Positions 30,431 through 37,743 of a stretch of DNA of 64,000 bases are shown here, piece after piece (positions within the stretch are counted from its first letter, which is position 1; each line of letters begins with the position of its first letter). A program made the position numbers and the translations under genes. Below the pieces are notes generated by a model. It did not search any database. It saw nothing but the letters and a program-made list of their open reading frames with translations, and was not told where the DNA came from. Source of the stretch: CAXMST01 sp963700785 (lineage in GTDB: Bacteria > Actinomycetota > Thermoleophilia > Solirubrobacterales > 70-9); contig CAVOYZ010000010.1 in the NCBI GenBank assembly GCA_963700785.1, forward strand, positions 1 through 64,000. The letters are read 5' to 3'.

Positions 30431-32463
30431 GCGACGCGCCGCCGCCGGCTGCGGTCGAGCGCGCTCGCAGCCTGCGCGCGGAGATCGCCGAGCACGACCA
30501 CGCCTACTACGTCCGCGATGACCCGCGGATCTCCGACGCCGACTACGACGCGCTGCTCGACGAGCTCCGCGATCTCGAGGCCGCGCACCCGGCGCTCCTG
30601 TCTCCCGATTCGCCGACCCAGCGGGTCGGCGGACGGGCCCTGGATACCTTCGAGCAGTACGAGCACGCCGAGCCGATGCTGTCGCTGGCCAACGCCCGCA
30701 ACGCAGCCGAGCTCGAGGCCTGGGAGCAGCGGATCCACAACCTGCTGAAGCGGCTCGACATCTCGGTCCCCGAGATCTTCTACGTGACCGAGCCGAAGAT
30801 CGACGGTCTCGCGATCTCGCTCACCTACGAGGACGGGGTCTTCGTCCGCGGCGCGACCCGCGGCGACGGCCAGGTCGGCGAGGACGTCACCGCCAACCTG
30901 CGGACGATCCGCTCGATCCCGCTGAGGATCGACGACGCCCCGCGGCTGATCGAGGTGCGCGGTGAGGTCTACCTGACCCTCTCCGGGTTCGACCGCCTCA
31001 ACGAGGAGCGCGCCGAGGCTGGTGAGTCGACCTTCGCCAACCCGCGCAACGCGGCGGCCGGCACGATCCGCCAGCTCGATCCGGCGCTGGCCGCCGCGCG
31101 TCCGCTGCAGATCTGGACCTACGGCATCGGCTTCCGCGACGGGGTCGAACACGACTCGCACACCCACGAGATCGAGTGGCTGCGGCAGCGCGGTTTCCGG
31201 GTCAACGGAGACATCGAGCGCCACCGGACGATCGGCGAGGTGATCGGGCGCTGCGAGTGGTGGCAGGAGCGCCGGGACGAGATCGACTTCGAGATCGACG
31301 GGGTGGTCGTCAAGGTCGATCAGCGGGCGCTGTGGCGCGAGCTCGGGACCGCGAGCCGCGAGCCGCGGTGGGCGATCGCCTGGAAGTTCCCCCCTTCGAC
31401 GGCGACCACGATGCTCCGGAAGATCGTCTGGAACGTCGGGCGGACCGGACACATGGTTCCGTTCGCGGTGCTCGAGCCGGTCCAGGTGGGGGGAGTCACG
31501 GTCAGCACCGCGACCCTGCACAACGAGGAGGACCTGCTGCGCAAGGACGCCCGCGAGGGCGACGAGGTGATCGTCACCCGGGCCGGGGACGTGATCCCGC
31601 GCGTCGTGGCGCCGGTGATCCAGCGGCGCAAGGGGAAGCGGCTGCGGAAGCCGAAACCACCCGCCGAGTGCCCCGCCTGTGGCACCCCGACCGTCAAGCC
31701 CGCCGACTCGGTGTTCACGATCTGCCCGAATCGCACCGGCTGCCCGGGCCAGGCCTTCCAGCACGTCAAGCACTTCGTCAGCCGCGGCGCGATGGACATC
31801 GAGGGCCTCGGCGAGAAGCAGGCGATGCGCTTCCTCGAGGACGGATTGATACGCGACGCCTCCGACATCTACGACCTCGAGGCCGAGCAACTGCGGGAGC
31901 TCGAGGGCTTTGGCGACGTCTCCGCGGGCAACCTGATCGAGGCGATCGAGGCCTCGAAGTCGCAGCCCTTCCCGCGGGTTCTGTTCGCGCTCGGCCTCGC
32001 GGGCGTCGGCTCGGTCAACGCCGAGGCCCTGGCGATGTACTTCGGCTCGATCGACGCGCTGGCCGCGGCCCAGCCCGAGGCGATCACCGAGGTCGACGGG
32101 ATCGGTCCGATCCTCGCCGAGCAGGTCGCCGAGCAGCTCGCCGACGAGCGCGTCTCGGAGCTGATCGCCCGTCTCCGCGAGCGCGGGCTGCGCTTCGAGC
32201 TCGCCGCCTCCGAGCGTCGCCGGACCGGTGGTGCGCTCGAGGGCAGGACCTTCGTCCTGACCGGGACCCTGCCCGAACTGACCCGCGAGCAGGCGACGGC
32301 GATGATCAAGCGGGCAGGGGGCAAGGTCACGTCCTCGGTCTCGAGAAAGACCGACTACGTCGTCGCCGGGGAGAGTCCCGGCTCGAAGCTGGCCAAGGCC
32401 GAGGAGCTGGAGGTCGAGATCCTCGACGAGGCCGATCTCCAGGAGCTGCTCGGCGGCGGCTGA
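30427..32463 (+). CDS. ligA: NAD-dependent DNA ligase
   Basis: 678 aa. Domain order: Ia (YYVRDDPRISDADYD), adenylation domain with active-site K124 in EPKIDG, OB fold, a four-Cys zinc finger (CPACGTP...CPNRTGCPGQ), HhH repeats and a C-terminal BRCT (GGALEGRTFVLTGTLPELTRE). Seals nicks in replication and repair. Complete and of normal length. Confidence 0.99.
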   Translation: MSDAPPPAAVERARSLRAEIAEHDHAYYVRDDPRISDADYDALLDELRDLEAAHPALLSPDSPTQRVGGRALDTFEQYEHAEPMLSLANARNAAELEAWEQRIHNLLKRLDISVPEIFYVTEPKIDGLAISLTYEDGVFVRGATRGDGQVGEDVTANLRTIRSIPLRIDDAPRLIEVRGEVYLTLSGFDRLNEERAEAGESTFANPRNAAAGTIRQLDPALAAARPLQIWTYGIGFRDGVEHDSHTHEIEWLRQRGFRVNGDIERHRTIGEVIGRCEWWQERRDEIDFEIDGVVVKVDQRALWRELGTASREPRWAIAWKFPPSTATTMLRKIVWNVGRTGHMVPFAVLEPVQVGGVTVSTATLHNEEDLLRKDAREGDEVIVTRAGDVIPRVVAPVIQRRKGKRLRKPKPPAECPACGTPTVKPADSVFTICPNRTGCPGQAFQHVKHFVSRGAMDIEGLGEKQAMRFLEDGLIRDASDIYDLEAEQLRELEGFGDVSAGNLIEAIEASKSQPFPRVLFALGLAGVGSVNAEALAMYFGSIDALAAAQPEAITEVDGIGPILAEQVAEQLADERVSELIARLRERGLRFELAASERRRTGGALEGRTFVLTGTLPELTREQATAMIKRAGGKVTSSVSRKTDYVVAGESPGSKLAKAEELEVEILDEADLQELLGGG

Positions 32464-32473
32464 GCGGCGCCTG

Positions 32474-32501
32474 TTGACAGAGGCACCGGTGGTGTTAGGG
32501 T
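32474..32501 (+). promoter_or_regulatory. hyp operon promoter
   Basis: TTGACA (32474-32479), a 16-base spacer, TAGGGT (32496-32501). It lies 10 bases after the ligA stop and about 30 bases before hypC, whose ATG has AGAGAGG upstream. Confidence 0.55.
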
Positions 32502-32532
32502 CGATGGGAGTTGCCGACAAGAGAGGTCCCGG

Positions 32533-32811
32533 ATGTGCTTGGCGATACCGGGCCAGGTTCTCGAGATGGTCGACGAGGAGAACCGGCTCGCGAAGGTGGA
32601 TGTGGCGGGTGTCCGCCGCAACGTCAACGTCGCCCTGCTCGACGCCGAGCCGGGCGGCGTCGCGGTCGGCGACTGGGTCTTGATTCACGTCGGCTTCGCG
32701 CTCTCGAAGGTCGATCAGGAGGAGGCCCTTGCGACGCTCGAGCTGCTCGAGGGCATGGGTGCCGCCTACGAGGCCGAGCTGGACGAGCTCAAGGGCAGCG
32801 TGATCGAGTGA
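32533..32811 (+). CDS. hypC: hydrogenase maturation chaperone HypC
   Basis: 92 aa. It starts MCLAIPGQVLEM; Cys2 is the residue that binds the iron centre and the hydrogenase large subunit (family knowledge). VGDWVLIHVGFALSKVDQEEA is the conserved beta-barrel segment. First gene of the operon; partner of HypD in assembling the Fe(CN)2CO unit. Confidence 0.96.
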   Translation: MCLAIPGQVLEMVDEENRLAKVDVAGVRRNVNVALLDAEPGGVAVGDWVLIHVGFALSKVDQEEALATLELLEGMGAAYEAELDELKGSVIE

Positions 32812-32860
32812 GGTCGCTGCGACGACGGGCGCGATCGGGAAGCCGGAGGGGGCGGCGCCG

Positions 32861-33097
32861 GTGAGCCGTTCGCTCGATGACCGCTGCATCACCTGCGGCG
32901 ACGTGGCTACGCCTCGTGAGGTCGTTGCCGTCGACGAAGCCCGGTGTCTGGCTCTCTGCCGGGACGAACGCGACCATCGGGAGACGGTCGAGATCGGGCT
33001 GGTGCTGCCGGTCGCGCCCGGCGACCGGCTCCTGGTGCACGCGGGCACCGCGCTCGGCCACGTCCCCTCCGGCTCCGGCGGAGATCGGGCCGGATGA
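32861..33097 (+). CDS. second HypC/HupF-like protein with N-terminal CxxC
   Basis: 78 aa from GTG 32861. VLPVAPGDRLLVHAGTALGHV matches the C-terminal half of the HypC fold. The N-terminus lacks the MC start and instead has DRCITCGD (CxxC), with two more Cys around RCLALC. It overlaps hypD by four bases (ATGA), so it is cotranslated with hypD. It may be a HypC variant delivering a different ligand or metal, or serving a second hydrogenase. Family assignment is moderate. Confidence 0.75.
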   Translation: MSRSLDDRCITCGDVATPREVVAVDEARCLALCRDERDHRETVEIGLVLPVAPGDRLLVHAGTALGHVPSGSGGDRAG

Positions 33098-34212
33098 TGC
33101 GCTTCGTCGATGAGTTCCGTGATCCCGAGCTGGGACGGGCCTTGACCGCCGAGATCCTCGAGCGGGTCGACCCCGACCGCGAGTACAAGCTGATGGAGGT
33201 CTGCGGCGGCCACACCCACTCGATCTACAAGTACGGCATCGATGACCTGCTGCCGGAGAACGTCGAGTTGGTGCACGGCCCCGGCTGCCCGGTTTGCGTG
33301 ATCCCGATGGGGCGGGTCGATGACGGGATCGCGATCGCCCGCAACGAGGAGGTGATCTTCACCTGCTTCGGCGACATGATGCGGGTGCCGGGGTCCGAGC
33401 AGAGCTTCGCCGACGCCAAGGCCGAGGGCGCCGACATCCGCATGGTCTACTCACCGCTCGACGCGCTGCGGATCGCGACGTCCAACCCCGACCGCACCGT
33501 CGTCTTCTTCGCGATCGGCTTCGAGACGACCGCGCCGTCGACGGCGCTGACGCTGAAGCGGGCCAAGGCGGAGGGCGTGGACAACTTCCTCTGCGTCTGC
33601 AACCACGTGACGATCGTGCCGCCGCTGCGCGCTCTGCTCGACTCCCCCGACCTCCGCCTCGACGGCTTCATCGGACCGGGGCACGTCTCGACCGTCGTCG
33701 GCGTCCGCCCGTTCGAGTTCATCCCCGACCGGTACGGCAAGCCGCTGGTCACCTGCGGCTTCGAGCCGCTCGACATCCTTCAGGGAATCCGGATGATCCT
33801 CGCCCAGCTCGAGCAGGGTCGCTGCGAGGTCGAGAACCAGTACAGCCGGGTGGTCCCCTACGACGGGAATCCGGCCGCGCTCGCCGTGCTGGCCGAGGTG
33901 TTCGAGCTGCGACCGCACTTCGAGTGGCGCGGCCTCGGCTTCATCAGCCAGAGCGCGCTGAAGCTCTCCGACGCGTACGCGGACTTCGATGCCGAACAGC
34001 GGTACGCGACGCCCGGCGTCCGCGTGGCTGACCCGAAGGCCTGCCAATGCGGCGAGGTGCTGAAGGGCGTGATCAAGCCCTGGGAGTGCAAGGTGTTCGG
34101 GACCGCCTGCACGCCCGAGCACGCGATCGGCACCTGCATGGTCTCGCCCGAGGGAGCCTGCGCCGCCTACTACAACTACGGCCGCTACAGGCGTGAGCGC
34201 GAGGTGGTCTGA
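33094..34212 (+). CDS. hypD: hydrogenase maturation factor HypD
   Basis: 372 aa. Conserved Cys motifs: EVCGGHTHSIYKYG, HGPGCPVCVIPM, FGDMMRVPG, and a C-terminal [4Fe-4S] site including CQCGEVLKG, WECKVFGTACTPEHAIGTCMVSPEGACAAYY. Scaffold for Fe-CN/CO assembly with HypC and HypE. Start at ATG 33094; an immediately following ATG at 33097 is also possible. Shares one base with hypE. Confidence 0.98.
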   Translation: MMRFVDEFRDPELGRALTAEILERVDPDREYKLMEVCGGHTHSIYKYGIDDLLPENVELVHGPGCPVCVIPMGRVDDGIAIARNEEVIFTCFGDMMRVPGSEQSFADAKAEGADIRMVYSPLDALRIATSNPDRTVVFFAIGFETTAPSTALTLKRAKAEGVDNFLCVCNHVTIVPPLRALLDSPDLRLDGFIGPGHVSTVVGVRPFEFIPDRYGKPLVTCGFEPLDILQGIRMILAQLEQGRCEVENQYSRVVPYDGNPAALAVLAEVFELRPHFEWRGLGFISQSALKLSDAYADFDAEQRYATPGVRVADPKACQCGEVLKGVIKPWECKVFGTACTPEHAIGTCMVSPEGACAAYYNYGRYRREREVV

Positions 34213-35318
34213 TGGCGGCTCGGAGCGACGCATCGCTGAGCGACCGCGAGCAACGGATTCTCGAGATCATCGAGACCACGCGCGCCAAGCGCCCGAGGCT
34301 GAAGGGCGAGCGCGTGAACATGGCGCACGGGGCCGGCGGCAAGGCCACCCAGACGCTGATCGAGGGGCTGCTCGTCCCCGCTTTCGACCCACGGGCGTCC
34401 GGGCTCGCCGAGCTTGGCGACGCAGGGGTCGTGACGATCGCGGGCTCGGGGATCGCAATCACGACCGACAGCTTCGTCGTCAAGCCGATCCGCTTTCCGG
34501 GCGGCTCGATCGGAGAGCTGGCGGTGAACGGCACGGTCAACGATCTCGCCGTTGCGGGGGCCCGGCCGGCGGCGATCAGCGTCGCGATGATCCTCGAGGA
34601 AGGGCTGCCGTTCGACGTCCTCGGGGAGGAGGTCGAGGCGGTCGCCCTGGCCGCGAACGAGGCGGGCGTCGAGATCGTCGCCGGCGATACCAAGGTGGTC
34701 GAGCGGGGGCACGCCGACGGGCTCTACATCACGACCACCGGGGTAGGTCTCGTCGATCCCCGGGCAGCGCTGAGCCCGGCCGCGATCAGGCCGGGCGATC
34801 AGGTGCTCGTCAGCGGTCCGATCGGCGAGCACGGCACCGCGATCATGCTCGCCCGCGACGAGTTTCAGCTCGACGCCGAGATCGAGTCCGACACGCAACC
34901 GCTCTGGGCGGCGGCTGACGCGCTGCTCGAGGCGACCGGAGCCGACCTGCGCTGCATGCGCGACGCGACCCGCGGGGGCGTGGCGACGGTTCTCAACGAG
35001 CTCGCCCGGGCGAGCGGCGTCGCGATCGTCGCCAGGGAGAGCGATGTTCCGGTCAGCCCCGCGGTCGCGGGCGCCGCGGAGATCCTCGGGATCGATCCGA
35101 TGTACGTCGCCAACGAGGGCCGCCTGGTCGCGTTCGTCGCGCCGGAGTCCGCCGACGCGGCACTCGAGGCTCTGCGATCGGTCCCGGGCTCGGAGCGCAG
35201 CGCCTCGATCGGCGAGGTGCGCAGCGAGCCGCCCGGCATGGTCCTGGTCGACACCGCCTTCGGCGGCACCCGCGTCATGGACCTGCTGGCGGGCGATCCG
35301 CTGCCGAGGATCTGCTGA
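34212..35318 (+). CDS. hypE: hydrogenase maturation factor HypE
   Basis: 368 aa PurM/ThiL-like enzyme that dehydrates the carbamoylated C-terminal cysteine to thiocyanate. The C-terminus is PRIC with Cys368 as the terminal residue, as required. MAHGAGGKATQTLIEGL and GDAGVVTIAGSGIAITTDSFVV form the ATP site. An extra N-terminal segment of about 35 residues (SDREQRILEIIETTRAKRP) precedes the core and looks helical. Confidence 0.98.
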   Translation: MAARSDASLSDREQRILEIIETTRAKRPRLKGERVNMAHGAGGKATQTLIEGLLVPAFDPRASGLAELGDAGVVTIAGSGIAITTDSFVVKPIRFPGGSIGELAVNGTVNDLAVAGARPAAISVAMILEEGLPFDVLGEEVEAVALAANEAGVEIVAGDTKVVERGHADGLYITTTGVGLVDPRAALSPAAIRPGDQVLVSGPIGEHGTAIMLARDEFQLDAEIESDTQPLWAAADALLEATGADLRCMRDATRGGVATVLNELARASGVAIVARESDVPVSPAVAGAAEILGIDPMYVANEGRLVAFVAPESADAALEALRSVPGSERSASIGEVRSEPPGMVLVDTAFGGTRVMDLLAGDPLPRIC

Positions 35319-35342
35319 TCATGGTCACCGCGGTTGACGCCC

Positions 35343-35780
35343 ATGCATGAGCTCTCGGTCTCTTCGGCGATCGTCGAGACGGTGATCCGTCACGCAGAAG
35401 GCCGGCGGGTCAACACGGTCCACCTGCAGGTCGGCACGCTGCGCCAGGTCGTTCCCGAGTCGCTCGACTTCTACTTCGCCGTCGCCAGCCGCGACACGCT
35501 CTGCGAGGGGGCGGAGCTGGACGTGGATCTGGTCGATGCGCTGATGCGCTGCAGGCAGTGCGGATGCGAGTGGGACCCGGCCCCAGAGCCGCTGCACTCC
35601 GGTGATCCCGCGGCGGCGCTGCCACGGTTCCGGTGCCCGGCCTGCGAGTCGGCGGGAGCCGAGGTGCTCGCCGGAAACGACCTGCTGATCGACTCGATCG
35701 ACGTCGAGACCCAACCCGCCGTCGCCGGCAACGGCAGCTCCAACGGCCGCGATCCGCGCGATCTGCTGAAGGGCAGGTAG
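35343..35780 (+). CDS. hypA: hydrogenase nickel metallochaperone HypA
   Basis: 145 aa. The start is fixed at ATG 35343 because nickel binding needs Met-His-Glu at the N-terminus (MHELSVSSAIVET). Zinc site: CRQCGCEW and CPACES. The C-terminus has an extra Gly/Asn/Asp tail of about 30 residues. Eight bases before hypB; HypA passes nickel into the large subunit together with HypB. Confidence 0.97.
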   Translation: MHELSVSSAIVETVIRHAEGRRVNTVHLQVGTLRQVVPESLDFYFAVASRDTLCEGAELDVDLVDALMRCRQCGCEWDPAPEPLHSGDPAAALPRFRCPACESAGAEVLAGNDLLIDSIDVETQPAVAGNGSSNGRDPRDLLKGR

Positions 35781-35787
35781 CTGCAGC

Positions 35788-36468
35788 ATGCACCAGACCA
35801 AGGTCAAGGTCGCCGAGGACGCGCTCGACGCGAACACCACGATCGCGACCGCCAATCGGGCTGATTTCGACCGCGCCGGCGTCGCGGTCGTCAACCTGAT
35901 GAGCGCCCCGGGGGCGGGCAAGACGATGTTGCTGGAGCGCGCCCTGGCGGAGCGCGGCGATCTGCGCGTCGGGGTTCTCGAGGGAGACGTGCAGGGCTCG
36001 ATCGACGCGGACCGGCTCTCCGCCCTGCATGTGCCGGTCGTTCAGATCAACACCGACTCCGGCTTCGGCGGCGAGTGCCACCTCGACGCCAACATGGTTC
36101 GCTCGGCCCTCGCCGAGCTGAGGCTCGGCGAGCTCGACCTGCTGGTCGTCGAGAACGTCGGCAACCTCGTCTGCCCGGCCGAGTTCCGGATCGGCGAGGA
36201 CGCGAAGGCGATGATCTGCTCGGTCACCGAGGGGGAGGACAAGCCGCTCAAGTACCCGCTGATGTTCCGTTCCTGCGAGCTGGTGGTGATCAACAAGACG
36301 GATCTGCTTCCACATCTCGACTACGACGTCGACGCGCTGCTTGCCAACATCGACCGGGTCAACCCGGAGGCGGTCGTGATGCAGCTCAGCGCCCGCACCG
36401 GGGAGGGGGTCGATCGCTTTCGGGAGTGGCTGTTCGGCATCGCCGATCGGGCGCCGGCCGGGGGCTAG
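35788..36468 (+). CDS. hypB: hydrogenase nickel incorporation GTPase HypB
   Basis: 226 aa. P-loop SAPGAGKT (39-46), EGDVQGSIDADRL, ENVGNLVCPAEF (including the Cys of the metal site) and INKTDLLPHL (G4). The His-rich N-terminal extension seen in some HypB is absent, so nickel storage is not indicated. Confidence 0.98.
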   Translation: MHQTKVKVAEDALDANTTIATANRADFDRAGVAVVNLMSAPGAGKTMLLERALAERGDLRVGVLEGDVQGSIDADRLSALHVPVVQINTDSGFGGECHLDANMVRSALAELRLGELDLLVVENVGNLVCPAEFRIGEDAKAMICSVTEGEDKPLKYPLMFRSCELVVINKTDLLPHLDYDVDALLANIDRVNPEAVVMQLSARTGEGVDRFREWLFGIADRAPAGG

Positions 36469-36477
36469 GGGGAGCGG

Positions 36478-37743
36478 GTGGAGCTCGCCGGCGCGACGGG
36501 CCGGGACCAGCTGGCGCCGTGGCTGGAGCGGGCGCTTGCCGCGCGGCGCGAGGCCGGCTCGACGATGTTCGAGCGCGAGTCGCCACGGATCGCCCGCTGC
36601 TGCCACCGAATGGCCCAGCGCTTCGCGAGCGGCGGCCGGCTGATCTCGCTCGGCGCGGATCCCGCCGCCCGCTCCGACGCTCGTCACGTCTCGGTCGAGT
36701 TCGTGCATCCGGTGATCGTCGGCAAGCGGGCGTTGCCCGCCACCGCGCTGACGGGCGAGGGTGGCCCGCTCACGGCGCAGCTCGAGGCGGTCGTCGGTCG
36801 CGACGACATCGTGATCGGCTTCGGGCTCGGCGCCGGTGGTGCCGCCGCCGGGGAGACCGCGGAGGCGTTGGCGGCCGCTGCCGGTCATGGCTGCATGACG
36901 ATCGCCTTCGGCCCCGGAGGGCCCGTCGACGGGGACGGTCACTGGCTGTTCGAGCCGCCGAGCGCGGATCCGGCGATTCGCCAGGAGCTGGTCGAGACCC
37001 TCTACCACGTCCTCTGGGAGCTGGTTCACGTCTTCTTCGAGCACCGCGGACTGCTGGCGGGACCCGGCGATCAGCCGTCCGCTCGGAGCCCGGCCGGCTT
37101 TCTCTACCCGTTCCTGGAGGGTGGTGAGGCCGATCTCGACGCGGTGCTCTCAGACGTGTCCGCCTCGGTGCGGATGAAGTCGGACGAGGTTGGGGAGCTG
37201 CGCGCCCAGACGTTGCGTGAGAACGCCGCCGAGCTGGCTTCCGCGGCCGAGACGCTCAGGGCCTGCTTCGAGGCCGGCGGGCGGGTGCTGGCCTTCGGCA
37301 ACGGCGGCTCGGCGACGGATGCGATGGATCTCGTCGCCGACCTCCGCCTGCCCGAGGTCGCCGGATGGCGCTCCCGACCGGCGCTGGACCTCACCGAGGA
37401 CACGGGAATCATCACCGCGGTCGCCAACGATGTCGGCGTTGCGGAGATCTTCCAGCGGCAGCTGATCGCATCCGGGCGCGAGGGTGACGTGGCGGTCGCC
37501 TTCTCGACCAGCGGTGGCTCCGAGAACCTGATCGAGGGCCTCGCGGAGGCGCGACGAAGGCGGATCGGCACGGTTGCGTTCGTCGGCTACGACGGCGGGC
37601 GAATCGTCGCCGATCGCCTCGCCGACGCGGTGATCATCAGCCGCTCTCAGCACATACCCCGGATCCAGGAGGCGCAGGCCAGCGCCTACCACCTGTTGCG
37701 GGAGCTGGTCGAGACGGCGGAGATGGGCGGGGCGCGGCAATGA
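36478..37743 (+). CDS. tandem SIS-domain protein of the hyp operon (GmhA-like C-terminal half)
   Basis: 421 aa from GTG 36478. The C-terminal half (from about residue 225) is a SIS domain like sedoheptulose-7-phosphate isomerase: VLAFGNGGSATDAMDLVADL, TAVANDVGVAEIFQRQL, VAFSTSGGSENLIEGL. The N-terminal half (GRLISLGADPAARSDARHVSVEFVHP) looks like a second, degenerate SIS/Rossmann unit without the sugar-phosphate Ser/Thr loop. It overlaps hypF by four bases, so it belongs to the maturation operon, although sugar isomerisation has no obvious role there. A part in making or delivering a hydrogenase ligand is possible but unproven. Confidence 0.85.
   Translation: MELAGATGRDQLAPWLERALAARREAGSTMFERESPRIARCCHRMAQRFASGGRLISLGADPAARSDARHVSVEFVHPVIVGKRALPATALTGEGGPLTAQLEAVVGRDDIVIGFGLGAGGAAAGETAEALAAAAGHGCMTIAFGPGGPVDGDGHWLFEPPSADPAIRQELVETLYHVLWELVHVFFEHRGLLAGPGDQPSARSPAGFLYPFLEGGEADLDAVLSDVSASVRMKSDEVGELRAQTLRENAAELASAAETLRACFEAGGRVLAFGNGGSATDAMDLVADLRLPEVAGWRSRPALDLTEDTGIITAVANDVGVAEIFQRQLIASGREGDVAVAFSTSGGSENLIEGLAEARRRRIGTVAFVGYDGGRIVADRLADAVIISRSQHIPRIQEAQASAYHLLRELVETAEMGGARQ

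Noticed and set aside
30256..33276. A 1006-codon open frame on the minus strand opposite surE, ligA and hypC
   Set aside because: It mirrors strongly identified plus-strand genes, is rich in Arg/Asp/Leu typical of antisense GC-rich frames, and has no recognisable motif.
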